Part shown: positions 1 to 8,761 of the stretch, piece by piece
Layout of the letters: the number at the start of each line of letters is the position of its first letter
Numbering within the stretch: the first letter of the stretch is position 1
NCBI GenBank assembly: GCA_937907025.1
Contig: CALESJ010000046.1
Location: 105,598-169,597, forward strand
Reading direction: 5' to 3'
Origin: an uncultured Faecalibacterium sp.
GTDB lineage: Bacteria > Bacillota > Clostridia > Oscillospirales > Ruminococcaceae
Length of the DNA: 64,000 bases
The notes under the pieces: model-generated
Databases searched by the model: none
What the model saw: only the letters and a program-made list of their open reading frames with translations
What the model was told of the DNA's origin: nothing
Translations under genes and position numbers: made by a program

Positions 1-102
1 GTTCTCCGGATTGCGCTGCGGACACAGCAGACCCTCCCGCTCATAATACCGGATATTCTGGGGAGATACGCCGCTGTGCTGCGAGGCCTGTTTGATGTTC
101 AT
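1..102 (-). CDS. MerR-family transcriptional regulator, N-terminal part only
   Basis: The minus-strand frame starting at the ATG at 102-100 encodes the first 34 residues of a MerR-type helix-turn-helix regulator and runs off the left edge. The recognisable signature is the winged-helix start with SGVSPQNIRYYEREGLL, which is the DNA-contact helix plus the RYYE motif of this family. MerR proteins bind as dimers between unusually spaced -35 and -10 elements and twist the DNA to activate transcription. The effector domain lies outside the window, so the ligand cannot be named. Its own promoter, 132-162, has the typical 19-base spacing, so autoregulation is likely. The ribosome site is weak (GGACGGTGA). 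Confidence 0.88.
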   Translation of the reverse strand, partial: MNIKQASQHSGVSPQNIRYYEREGLLCPQRNPEN

Positions 103-131
103 CAAAGCGGGTCACCGTCCTTTCTAAGGGT

Positions 132-162
132 AGTGTAAACCATAAAGTTGGTATAAGGTCAA
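132..162 (-). promoter_or_regulatory. MerR-type promoter/operator with 19-base spacer
   Basis: Read on the minus strand, TTGACC (162-157) and TACACT (137-132) are separated by exactly 19 bases. The spacer carries an imperfect dyad, ACCTTA and its mirror TATGGT, around the centre. Normal sigma-A promoters have 17 bases; 19 is the hallmark of promoters activated by MerR-family regulators. It points at the truncated regulator gene 30 bases downstream, so it is most likely the autoregulated promoter and operator. Confidence 0.75.
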
Positions 163-198
163 GTCATATGGGCTCGTTCTTTTGAAAAAATCCGGAAA

Positions 199-963
199 TC
201 AAAGGAAAAGTTCGTTTTCTTTCCGGTCCGAGCACAGTTTGGCCAGTTTCTGCTCGGTGGCAGCTACCTTTTCCGGTTCGGCATGGCGCCCATGGGTGGG
301 ACAAACCGCAACACAGCGCATGCAGCTGATGCACAGGTTTGCATTTACTTCGGCGGGGTTCTGCGCAGAGATGGCGCCGGTGGGGCACAGTGCAGCGCAG
401 GTGCCGCAGCCGGTGCAGGTATCATCAGGCAGCGGAATCATGCCCACACCGCCGAAAGCACGGTAAGGGCGATTGCCCGGCAGGATGAGTTCGTCAGGCA
501 GAGTATTGCTCTGGATGGCAGCAAAGATCCGGCTGCCGTACCGGGTCAATTCCTGGGTGTCCGCTTCGTCCGGGCGCCCCGCAGCGTAACAGCGGGCGAT
601 GGAGTGCTCGGCCACGGCGGCCACGGCGGCTGCGCAGCGGAACCCGGCCTTTTCCGCCAGGTCCTTCATTTCAATGAGGGTGTCGTCAAAGGCACGGTTG
701 CCGTATGCCACCAGCAGGACAGCCAGCGCTCCGCCGCCCTGTACCGCCGCCATGCGCTGGGCAGCCGGGCCGGGAACGCGCCCGCCAAAGCTGGGCACCG
801 AGAATACGCAGATGTCCTGCGGAGCAAAGCGAAGGGATGCAAAGTCAAATTTGGCATCGCTGAGGTCAATGGGATGGACCGGCAGCGGGAACCCGGCACA
901 CAGGGCTTCGGCGGCTTTTTTGGTGCCGCCGGTGGGGCTGAAAATGAGAGAATACAGATTCAT
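199..963 (-). CDS. EFR1-type flavodoxin/ferredoxin fusion protein
   Basis: 254 residues. The N-terminus has a flavodoxin-like FMN-binding loop (SPTGGTKK, residues 9-16). The C-terminus has two 4Fe-4S ferredoxin motifs: CTGCGTCAALCP (about 183-194) and CISCMRCVAVCP (about 211-222). This is the EFR1 architecture common in gut Clostridia, presumably a soluble electron carrier or oxidoreductase module; the partner is unknown. I chose the ATG at 963-961 because AAGGAGG lies just upstream; the frame stays open to 1035 without a better site. It lies upstream of the MerR gene on the same strand, but that gene has its own promoter. A promoter sits at 992-1020. Confidence 0.85.
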   Translation of the reverse strand: MNLYSLIFSPTGGTKKAAEALCAGFPLPVHPIDLSDAKFDFASLRFAPQDICVFSVPSFGGRVPGPAAQRMAAVQGGGALAVLLVAYGNRAFDDTLIEMKDLAEKAGFRCAAAVAAVAEHSIARCYAAGRPDEADTQELTRYGSRIFAAIQSNTLPDELILPGNRPYRAFGGVGMIPLPDDTCTGCGTCAALCPTGAISAQNPAEVNANLCISCMRCVAVCPTHGRHAEPEKVAATEQKLAKLCSDRKENELFL

Positions 964-991
964 GGCAAAGGCCTCCTTGTTTGGTGCTCTC

Positions 992-1020
992 ATTATAGCA
1001 CCGGCGGAAGGCTTCGCCAA
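992..1020 (-). promoter_or_regulatory. Promoter of the EFR1 gene
   Basis: On the minus strand TTGGCG (1020-1015) and a perfect TATAAT (997-992) are 17 bases apart, 29 bases upstream of the start codon. It is back to back with the miaB promoter at 1058-1086. Confidence 0.65.
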
Positions 1021-1057
1021 GGCGGAAGGAAACACAAAAAATCCTTCGGAATATATC

Positions 1058-1086
1058 TTGTACTTTTTTAGGCCGTGCGATATACT
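1058..1086 (+). promoter_or_regulatory. Promoter of the miaB-mutS-mutL operon
   Basis: TTGTAC (1058-1063), a 17-base spacer, then TATACT (1081-1086). It lies about 60 bases before the miaB start. No terminator or comparable promoter is evident before sepF, so this may serve miaB through the HlyD-like gene. Confidence 0.7.
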
Positions 1087-1146
1087 ATTATGGTATATCT
1101 GGGCGTATGCCCTTTTGAACTTATATGCAATGGCAGGAGATCAAAG

Positions 1147-2535
1147 TTGGAAAAACTGACCTACAAACATGACGCGCAGGCTGCGGCCGTGATTGCGTCG
1201 GTATACAGGGATGCACCGCCTCTGGCGTATGTGCACAGCTACGGCTGCCAGCAGAATGTCAACGACGGCGAAAAGATTCGCGGCGTTCTGATGGATATGG
1301 GCTTTGGCATGTGCGAAAACGTGGAGCAGGCCGATCTGATTCTGTTCAACACCTGTGCAGTCCGTGAGCACGCGGAACAGCGGGTGTTCGGCAATGTGGG
1401 CGCCCTGAAAAAGCTGAAAGAAAAGAACCCGAAGCTGGTGATCGGTGTCTGTGGCTGCATGGCACAGCAGCAGCACATTGTGGACAAGCTGCGCAAGAGC
1501 TACCCGTACGTGGACCTGGTGTTCGGCGTGGATGGTATTGACCGTTTGCCTGCTATGCTGGCAGAACGCTTCCGCCGCGGCAAACGCTATCTGGAAGACC
1601 CCAAGACCCGCAATGCGGTGGTGGAAGACCTGCCCATCCGGCGGGATTCCGGCTTCCGTGCCTGGCTGCCTATCATGTATGGATGTGACAACTTCTGCAC
1701 CTACTGCATCGTGCCGTATGTGCGCGGGCGGGAACGCAGCCGGGAACCGGAGGATATTCTGGCAGAATTCAAGCAGCTGATCGGGCAGGGATACAAGGAA
1801 ATCACTCTGCTGGGCCAGAATGTGAACAGCTACGGCAAGGGCCTGGCCAATCCCATCGACTTTGCCGACCTGCTCAATCTTCTGTGCGAAGTGCCGGGCG
1901 ATTACCAGATCCGCTTTATGACCAGCCATCCCAAGGATGCCAGCCACAAGCTGATTGATACCATCGCCGCACAGCCCCATCTGTGCAAGCACATCCATCT
2001 TCCGGTGCAGTCGGGCAGCGACCGTATCCTGAAGCAGATGAACCGCCATTATACGGTGGAACAGTACCGCGCCCTGATCGATTACGCCCGGGAAAAGATT
2101 CCCGGCGTGACCTTCTCCAGCGATATTATTGTGGGTTTCCCCGGTGAAACGGAGGAAGATTTCCAGAAGACGCTGGAACTGGTGGAAGCCGTGGGGTATA
2201 TGCAGCTGTTTACCTTTATTTATTCCAAGCGGGAGGGTACCCCGGCCGCCAAGATGGAAGACCCCATCACCCATGCCGAAAAAGCCGAGCGCATGGACCG
2301 GCTGCTGCGCACCCAGGACCGTATTGCCTTCGCGGCGGTTTCTCAGCTGGTAGGCCAGACCGTGCGGGTGCTGGTGGAAGGAGCGGGCCGTCTGGAAGGC
2401 ACTCTGAACGGACGCCTGGATAACAACCTGGTGGTGGAATTCGCCGGGGACGAGGCCCTGATCGGGCGGTATGCCCAGGTGCATCTGACCGGGTCCCGTG
2501 CAGCGCTGCTGCTGGGTGAGCTGGTCACTGAATAA
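1147..2535 (+). CDS. miaB: tRNA-2-methylthio-N6-dimethylallyladenosine synthase MiaB
   Basis: 462 residues. It adds the methylthio group to i6A37 of tRNAs reading UNN codons, using two iron-sulfur clusters and S-adenosylmethionine. The N-terminal UPF0004 domain has the auxiliary-cluster cysteines Cys34, Cys70 and Cys104. The radical SAM signature CxxxCxxC is Cys180, Cys184 and Cys187. A C-terminal TRAM domain (about 385-455) binds tRNA. I chose the TTG at 1147 because AGGAG lies six bases upstream; an in-frame ATG at 1075 overlaps the promoter and is unlikely. MiaA, which makes the i6A37 substrate, is encoded downstream at 7784, so both steps lie in one transcription unit. Confidence 0.95.
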   Translation: MEKLTYKHDAQAAAVIASVYRDAPPLAYVHSYGCQQNVNDGEKIRGVLMDMGFGMCENVEQADLILFNTCAVREHAEQRVFGNVGALKKLKEKNPKLVIGVCGCMAQQQHIVDKLRKSYPYVDLVFGVDGIDRLPAMLAERFRRGKRYLEDPKTRNAVVEDLPIRRDSGFRAWLPIMYGCDNFCTYCIVPYVRGRERSREPEDILAEFKQLIGQGYKEITLLGQNVNSYGKGLANPIDFADLLNLLCEVPGDYQIRFMTSHPKDASHKLIDTIAAQPHLCKHIHLPVQSGSDRILKQMNRHYTVEQYRALIDYAREKIPGVTFSSDIIVGFPGETEEDFQKTLELVEAVGYMQLFTFIYSKREGTPAAKMEDPITHAEKAERMDRLLRTQDRIAFAAVSQLVGQTVRVLVEGAGRLEGTLNGRLDNNLVVEFAGDEALIGRYAQVHLTGSRAALLLGELVTE

Positions 2536-2613
2536 ATGCCCTTTCCCCATGTATACTGTGCATAGGATTTGAAAATCAAATACAATTACACATTTATTAA
2601 GGAGAATATTACT

Positions 2614-3021
2614 ATGGATTGCATCGATCTCTTCAAGAAAGCTGCTATGGCTCTGCAGACCGACCCCCGCTACCTGGAACTGGACGCCGCACGCCGGGAA
2701 AATGACATGGACCAGGAACTGCAGAATATGATCGGCGAGTTCAATCTGGCCCGTCTGGACCTGAATAACGAAACTTCCAAGACTGCGCCGGACCATGAGC
2801 GCGTGGCCGATCTGAACAAGCGGGTCAATGACCTGTACAGCCAGATTATGGCCAGCGAAGGCATGGCGCGCTACAACGCTGCCAAGTCCGAGTGCGAGGC
2901 TCTGGTCAGCCATATCGACGCTATCATCAACACTGCCATGAACGGCGGCGACCCCATGACCGTCAACCCGCCCGAAGGCGGCTGCACCGGCAGCTGCGCC
3001 ACTTGCGGTGGCTGCCACTAA
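2614..3021 (+). CDS. YlbF/RicF-family protein with cysteine-rich tail
   Basis: 135 residues, helical, matching the YlbF/YmcA family (COG3679). In Bacillus these proteins act with YaaT in the Ric complex, which carries iron-sulfur clusters and influences RNase Y-dependent mRNA maturation. Which of the two paralogues this corresponds to is uncertain. The last 13 residues are GGCTGSCATCGGC-like, with four cysteines and a final histidine, suggesting metal or Fe-S ligation. The start ATG at 2614 has AAGGAG nine bases upstream. Lying between miaB and mutS is the usual clostridial gene order. Confidence 0.82.
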   Translation: MDCIDLFKKAAMALQTDPRYLELDAARRENDMDQELQNMIGEFNLARLDLNNETSKTAPDHERVADLNKRVNDLYSQIMASEGMARYNAAKSECEALVSHIDAIINTAMNGGDPMTVNPPEGGCTGSCATCGGCH

Positions 3022-3070
3022 TAAAACAGAGCAGGAATCGGGCACAGTGAAAGAAGCAGGAGTGTGAAGC

Positions 3071-5683
3071 ATGGCCGGACAAAGTGTATCGCCCATGATG
3101 CAGCAGTATTTTGAAATCAAGAAACAGCATCCCAATGAGATCCTCTTTTATCGTGTGGGGGATTTCTATGAGATGTTTTATGATGATGCCCTGACGGCCT
3201 CCCGCGAGCTGGAACTGACCCTGACGGGCAAGGCCTGCGGCCAGGAGGAGCGCGCCCCCATGTGCGGGGTGCCTTTCCACTCCTATGAAATTTATGTGGC
3301 CCGTCTGATTGCCAAGGGATACAAGGTCGCCATCTGTGAGCAGATGGAAGACCCGGCTACGGCCAAGGGGCTGGTCAAGCGGGATATCATCCGCGTGGTT
3401 ACGCCCGGCACGGTCATCGAGAGCAGCATGCTGGCCGAGGACAAGAACAACTATCTGTGTTCCATCTATGCCAAAAAGATCCGTGGCGGCTGGAAAGCCG
3501 GCATCTGCTTTGCGGATATTTCCACCGGTGAAGCCTATGCCACCGAACTGCACAACGAAAAGATGGGCGGTGCGCTCATCACCGAGCTGTGCCGGTATAT
3601 GCCCAGTGAAATTCTGATCAACCCGGCGGTTCTGGACCTGAAGGACCTGACCAACTACATCAAACAGCATACCAATGCGCTGGTGGAACTGCGGGAGGAC
3701 GACTGCTACAAGCCGGCCGTCATCGAAAGCATGCTCAGCCGTCAGTTTGGCGAGGACTGGAACAAGAGCTGCGGGTTTGCGCCCGACGGTTTTGTGCCCC
3801 AGGCGTTCGGCGCCTTGCTGGGGTATCTGTATGAAACCCAGAAACACGGTACCGAGCGCATCAAGGCAGTGCAGAATTACGCCGACGCCCAGTACATGCG
3901 TCTTTCCGCCGTGACCCGCGCCAATCTGGAGCTGACCGAAACCATGCGCGGCCGGGAAAAGAAAGGCACCTTGCTGTGGGTGCTGGACAAGACCGAAACC
4001 TCCATGGGTAAACGGATGCTGCGCTCCTGGATTGAACAGCCGCTGGTGGACAGCAAGATCATCAACGAGCGCCTGGACGCCGTGGAAGCGTTGTATAATG
4101 CCAACGTGGGGCGTGCCGAACTGAAGGAAGCGCTTTCCCATGTGTTCGACATTGAGCGCCTGACCACCCGTATCCTGTACGGCTCTGCCACGCCCCGGGA
4201 AGTCAAAGCGCTGGGGGATACCTGTCAGCGTCTGCCGCAGGTCAAAGAGCAGGCGTCCGCAGCGGGCGCCAAACTACTGGATGACCTGGCGAATGCCATT
4301 GATCCGCTGGCCGATATTCTGGACAAGGTCAGCCGGGCACTCGTGGATGACCCGCCGGCCAACCTCAAGGATGGCGGCGCCATCCGGGAAGGCTACAACT
4401 CCGAAGTGGACGAGCTGCGGGATATCATGCACGGCGGAAAAGGCGTGCTCTCCCAGCTGGAGGCCGATTTGCGCCAGCAGACCGGTATTCCCAAGCTGAA
4501 GATCGGCTTTAATAAGGTCTTCGGCTATTACATTGAGGTCAGCCGCAGCTATGTGGGCAGCGTGCCGGAAACTTTTACCCGCAAGCAGACCCTGACCACC
4601 GGCGAGCGGTATATCACTCCGGAACTGAAAGAGCTGGAAAACAAGATTCTGGGCGCCAATGAACGGCTGCTGGCACTGGAGCATCAGCTGTTCTCCGAGC
4701 TGCTCAGCGATATTTCCGCGCAGCTTCTGCGCATCCAGCGCACCGCTACCGCCGTGGCGCAGCTGGATGTACTGGCATCCTTTGCCGAAGCAGCCGTGCA
4801 GAATAACTACGTCAAACCCACCGTGGACGACAGCAACGTGCTGGACATTGCGGAAGGGCGTCATCCGGTCATTGAACAGATGCTCAAAAACAGCCTGTTC
4901 GTGCCCAATGATACCACCCTGGACGAGAGCGAAAACCGGATGCTCATCATCACCGGCCCCAACATGGCCGGCAAGTCCACTTACATGCGTCAGAACGCCC
5001 TGATCGCCCTGATGGCGCAGATCGGCAGCTTTGTCCCGGCGGCCAAATGCCGTGTGGGCGTGGTGGATGCCATCTTCACCCGCGTGGGCGCATCGGATGA
5101 CCTGGCTGCCGGCCAGTCTACCTTTATGGTGGAAATGACCGAGGTGGCTGAGATCCTGCGCAGCGCCACCAAGGACAGCCTGGTGATTCTGGACGAGATC
5201 GGCCGCGGTACTTCGACCTTTGACGGCATGAGCATTGCCCGGGCCGTGGTAGAATACATCTGCGACAATATCGGGTGCAAGACTTTGTTTGCCACCCATT
5301 ATCATGAACTGACCAGCATGGACAAAGATGTGTTCGGGGTCAAGAACTACAACATCGCGGTCAAGAAGCGCGGCGAGGACATTACCTTTCTGCGGCGCAT
5401 CGTGGCCGGCCCGGCGGATGACAGCTATGGCATTGAAGTGGCCAAACTGGCCGGTCTGCCGGATGCCGTTATCAAGCGGGCCCATGCGGTGCTGCGCCAG
5501 CTGGAAGCGACGGCGCCCGGCGCCAATACGGCCATGCAGCTGGATTTTGAAACGGTGGAGGCCTACAACAATCCCACGGTTCCCAGTGAAGTCGTGGACA
5601 AGCTGCATCAGATCGACGTGGAAACGCTGACACCGCTGGAAGCACTGAACTTCTTGTATGAACTCAAGCAGGCACTGAAATAA
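3071..5683 (+). CDS. mutS: DNA mismatch repair protein MutS
   Basis: 870 residues, full length for MutS1. It recognises base mismatches and small loops and then recruits MutL. The mismatch-intercalating motif is visible as Phe32-Tyr-Glu34 in GDFYEMF. The C-terminal ABC ATPase has Walker A GPNMAGKST at 629-637, the Walker B segment VILDEIGRGTST, and the switch histidine in TLFATHYHELT. Near the C-terminus MQLDF resembles a sliding-clamp binding motif. It starts at ATG 3071 after a GCAGGAG site, 49 bases after ylbF, and is followed by mutL after 38 bases. Confidence 0.97.
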   Translation: MAGQSVSPMMQQYFEIKKQHPNEILFYRVGDFYEMFYDDALTASRELELTLTGKACGQEERAPMCGVPFHSYEIYVARLIAKGYKVAICEQMEDPATAKGLVKRDIIRVVTPGTVIESSMLAEDKNNYLCSIYAKKIRGGWKAGICFADISTGEAYATELHNEKMGGALITELCRYMPSEILINPAVLDLKDLTNYIKQHTNALVELREDDCYKPAVIESMLSRQFGEDWNKSCGFAPDGFVPQAFGALLGYLYETQKHGTERIKAVQNYADAQYMRLSAVTRANLELTETMRGREKKGTLLWVLDKTETSMGKRMLRSWIEQPLVDSKIINERLDAVEALYNANVGRAELKEALSHVFDIERLTTRILYGSATPREVKALGDTCQRLPQVKEQASAAGAKLLDDLANAIDPLADILDKVSRALVDDPPANLKDGGAIREGYNSEVDELRDIMHGGKGVLSQLEADLRQQTGIPKLKIGFNKVFGYYIEVSRSYVGSVPETFTRKQTLTTGERYITPELKELENKILGANERLLALEHQLFSELLSDISAQLLRIQRTATAVAQLDVLASFAEAAVQNNYVKPTVDDSNVLDIAEGRHPVIEQMLKNSLFVPNDTTLDESENRMLIITGPNMAGKSTYMRQNALIALMAQIGSFVPAAKCRVGVVDAIFTRVGASDDLAAGQSTFMVEMTEVAEILRSATKDSLVILDEIGRGTSTFDGMSIARAVVEYICDNIGCKTLFATHYHELTSMDKDVFGVKNYNIAVKKRGEDITFLRRIVAGPADDSYGIEVAKLAGLPDAVIKRAHAVLRQLEATAPGANTAMQLDFETVEAYNNPTVPSEVVDKLHQIDVETLTPLEALNFLYELKQALK

Positions 5684-5721
5684 GGTGCCGTTTTACCGAC
5701 GAACAAGGCAGGTGAACCCCT

Positions 5722-7800
5722 ATGGCACAGATCCATGTGCTGGATAAACATACCGCGGAATTGATCGCCGCCGGTGAGGTGGTCGAGCGCCCCGCATCCG
5801 TGGCAAAGGAACTTCTGGAAAACGCCATTGATGCCGGCGCCACCCAGATTAGTCTTTCCATTATGCGCGGTGGCATTCAGCAGCTGCAGATTTCGGATAA
5901 CGGCAGCGGCATCGAAGCGGAATCCATTGAGAACGCTTTTGTCCGCCATGCCACCAGCAAGATCACTACGGCAGATGATTTGACCCATATCCACACCCTG
6001 GGGTTCCGCGGCGAAGCACTGGCATCCATCGCCAGCGTGGCCCGCGTGGAACTGCTGACCAAGACGGACGCCGACGAATTTGCCTACTGCTACCGCATTG
6101 AAGGCGGGGAAGCGCTGGGCCTGGAACCCGGTGCCCGCGGCCGCGGCACCACCATCACGGTCAATGACCTGTTCTACAATACTCCCGCCCGCATGAAGTT
6201 CCTGAAAAAGGATGTCAGCGAAGGAACCTTTGTGGCGGATGCCGTTTTGCATGTGGCTTTGTCCCATCCGGAAATCTCCTTCCGGTTTGTGCGGGACGGC
6301 AAGCAGCAGTTTGTTACCCCCGGCGACGGCTCGCTTCGCAGTGCGGCTTATGCGGTGCTGGGCCGGGATTTCTCCCGTGACCTGCTGGAGCTGGAAGGGG
6401 AGAATGGCGTTTACAAAATCAAAGGTCTGATCACACCGCCCCGCGCCTGCCGGGCTTCCCGCAGCGCACAGCATTTTTATGTCAATGGCCGCTATGTAAA
6501 GAACCGTACCATGATGGCGGGACTGGAAAATGCCTACAAGGGAACCCTGATGCAGGGACGTTTCCCGGGCGCCATTCTCATGCTGGAAATGCCGGCGGAG
6601 CTGGTGGATGTCAACGTGCACCCGGCCAAGACGGAGATTCGCTTTGCCCGGGAAAGCGATGTGTTTGATACTGTCTACCGGGCCGTGCGTTCGGCTCTGG
6701 CCACCCCGGGCAGCGGAGAATGCCGGTTTGACCTGGGGCATAAGGCACCCGAAGAGGAAACGCCTGCCCCTCAGCCCAAGCCCGCAGCCACGCCGGCTGT
6801 GCCGGCCGCAGCAGTTACTGCGGCTCGCCCTGCCACTCCGCAGCCGCAGAAACATTTTACAACGCTGTCTGCGGCAGAATATCGGGCGCTGAACCAGATG
6901 ACGGCAGGGGTTACGCCCCGCGCCGTGCCGGGACTGCAGAATCCGGCCAAGCTCCCGGACGAGGTAGTGCTGGAATCGGTGCCTGCTTCTGCCGATTCAG
7001 AGGCTGTGCTGTATATTCTTCCGGAATTGTCGGAAACAGATACCAAACCGGAAATCCGGAAAACGGTTGAACATGCCGTTCCGGCAGTTGCTGAACCGGA
7101 GGCACCGGCTGCACCCGCGATGGCAGCTGCTGCGCAGGAGGATGCACAGGAGCCGGAATCCGAACATGCACTCAGCGCCTTGCCTGCACAGAGCGTGGAA
7201 CAGACGACTTTTGACCCGGAACCGGCCAGCAAGCCGCTGCGTCTGGTGGGTGAGGTGTTCAAGACGTATATCATCACCGAACGCGACGGGGAACTTTGCC
7301 TGATCGATAAGCATGCCGCACATGAGCGGATTTTGTTTGAAAGCCTTTCCCGGGACTACGGCAATGTGCCTGCCCAGATGCTGCTGATGCCGGTGCAGGT
7401 CAATATGAGCGCACCGGAAAAGCTGGCCATTTTACAGAATCAGGATCTTTTGCAGGATGCGGGCATTGAAGCGGAAGACTACGGTGGACCGACCATTGTG
7501 GTCCGGGCCGTTCCGGCCGATGTGCCGGTGGATGATGTGGCTGATATGATGTTGGAACTGGCAGCCCATCTGCAGAACGGTGCTCATGATGCCCTGCGGG
7601 AAAAGACCGAATGGGTATTGCATTCCATTGCCTGTCGTGCCGCCATCAAGGCGGGGGACAAGACCAACTCGGAAGAGATGCTCGTACTGGCACAGAAAAT
7701 CATGGACGGGTCCGTGCCGCCTTTCTGCCCCCATGGACGGCCCTGCGTTTTGAAAATCACCCGGAAGGAGCTGGAAAAGCAGTTTGGACGCCTTGTCTGA
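5722..7800 (+). CDS. mutL: DNA mismatch repair endonuclease MutL
   Basis: 692 residues. The N-terminal GHKL ATPase (about 1-330) shows ELLENAIDAG (30-39), DNGSGI and GFRGEALASIASV. A long alanine/proline/glutamate-rich linker (about 345-500) leads to the C-terminal dimerisation and nuclease domain. The endonuclease motif is DKHAAHERILFE (529-540), a DxHAxxExxxxE variant in which the usual Gln is Lys, with the further metal motifs ACRAAIKAGD and FCPHGRP. It is therefore the MutH-independent, nicking type of MutL. The start ATG at 5722 follows AAGGCAGGTGA. The end overlaps the miaA start. Confidence 0.96.
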   Translation: MAQIHVLDKHTAELIAAGEVVERPASVAKELLENAIDAGATQISLSIMRGGIQQLQISDNGSGIEAESIENAFVRHATSKITTADDLTHIHTLGFRGEALASIASVARVELLTKTDADEFAYCYRIEGGEALGLEPGARGRGTTITVNDLFYNTPARMKFLKKDVSEGTFVADAVLHVALSHPEISFRFVRDGKQQFVTPGDGSLRSAAYAVLGRDFSRDLLELEGENGVYKIKGLITPPRACRASRSAQHFYVNGRYVKNRTMMAGLENAYKGTLMQGRFPGAILMLEMPAELVDVNVHPAKTEIRFARESDVFDTVYRAVRSALATPGSGECRFDLGHKAPEEETPAPQPKPAATPAVPAAAVTAARPATPQPQKHFTTLSAAEYRALNQMTAGVTPRAVPGLQNPAKLPDEVVLESVPASADSEAVLYILPELSETDTKPEIRKTVEHAVPAVAEPEAPAAPAMAAAAQEDAQEPESEHALSALPAQSVEQTTFDPEPASKPLRLVGEVFKTYIITERDGELCLIDKHAAHERILFESLSRDYGNVPAQMLLMPVQVNMSAPEKLAILQNQDLLQDAGIEAEDYGGPTIVVRAVPADVPVDDVADMMLELAAHLQNGAHDALREKTEWVLHSIACRAAIKAGDKTNSEEMLVLAQKIMDGSVPPFCPHGRPCVLKITRKELEKQFGRLV

Positions 7801-8743
7801 GAAAAAGCTCCCCCGGGTGGTGGCCATCGGCGGACCGACGGCTACCGGGAAAACGGCTCTGTCAGTAGCGCTGGCACAGATATTCAACGGGGAAGTGATC
7901 AGCGCCGACTCCATGCAGATCTACCGCGGTCTGGATGTGGGAACGGCCAAAGTCACACCGGAAGAGTGCTGCGGCGTACCGCATCACCTGGTGGATATTC
8001 TGGACCCGGATACGCCGTTCAGCGTGGCGGATTTTGTGTCGGCAGCGGATGGCTGCATCCGTGACATCACTGCCGCGGGACATTTGCCGCTGGTGGTTGG
8101 CGGTACCGGGTTATATATCACAAGCTTGCTCAATGGATTGGACTTTGCCCCTGAAAAGGGGGACCCGGCCATCCGCGCCGCTCTGGAAAAACGGGCGGAA
8201 ACAGAGGGCAAAGAGGTCCTGTACCGGGAGCTGCAGCAGGTTGACCCTGCGTACGCGGCAACCGTGCATCCCAACAATCTTCCGCGGGTCATCCGGGCGC
8301 TGGAGCTGTATCAAAATACCGGCCGACGAATGAGCGAGCAGCGGAAGGAAGCGCGCCGTAGTGAACCACCCTACCGCTCACTTTGCCTGTGCCTGGGCTA
8401 CCGGGACAGAAGTCTTCTGTACCGGCGGATTAACGAACGTGTAGACCGGATGCTGGAAGCCGGCATTCTGGATGAGGCGCGTCAGGTGTACGAACATCGG
8501 GACACCTATCGTACGGCGGCGCAGGCTATTGGATATAAGGAGTTCTTCCCGTACTTTGAGGGAACACAGCCGCTGGAAGCTTGCACAGATAAACTGAAAC
8601 AGGCATCCCGCAATTACGCCAAGCGGCAGCTGACCTGGTTCCGTCACCAACAGGACGCTGTTTGGCTGTATGTGGATGAACAGGCAGGAGCCACGCTGAC
8701 ACAGCAGGCCCAGATATTGATCACTGAATTTCTGGCAAAATAA
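7784..8743 (+). CDS. miaA: tRNA dimethylallyltransferase MiaA
   Basis: 319 residues. It transfers the dimethylallyl group from DMAPP to A37 of tRNA, giving the substrate of MiaB. The P-loop GPTATGKT is at 17-24, followed by ISADSMQIYRGLDVGTAK, and the family signature VGGTGLYITSLL is near 107. The start is ambiguous: TTG 7784 overlaps mutL by 17 bases and TTG 7793 is in frame nine bases on. The purine-rich stretch GGAGCTGGAAAAG lies upstream of both. Overlap with mutL suggests translational coupling. Confidence 0.94.
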   Translation: MDALSEKKLPRVVAIGGPTATGKTALSVALAQIFNGEVISADSMQIYRGLDVGTAKVTPEECCGVPHHLVDILDPDTPFSVADFVSAADGCIRDITAAGHLPLVVGGTGLYITSLLNGLDFAPEKGDPAIRAALEKRAETEGKEVLYRELQQVDPAYAATVHPNNLPRVIRALELYQNTGRRMSEQRKEARRSEPPYRSLCLCLGYRDRSLLYRRINERVDRMLEAGILDEARQVYEHRDTYRTAAQAIGYKEFFPYFEGTQPLEACTDKLKQASRNYAKRQLTWFRHQQDAVWLYVDEQAGATLTQQAQILITEFLAK

Positions 8744-8761
8744 TAAAAGGAGGGATTGCAG

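Noticed and set aside
283..1071. Plus-strand open frame opposite the EFR1 gene
   Set aside because: Low-complexity Gly/Ala/Arg translation without a start site, while the minus strand has clear ferredoxin motifs.
1141..3135. Long minus-strand open frame opposite miaB and ylbF
   Set aside because: It is the shadow of GC-rich coding on the plus strand; its translation has no recognisable family, and the plus-strand genes are unambiguous.
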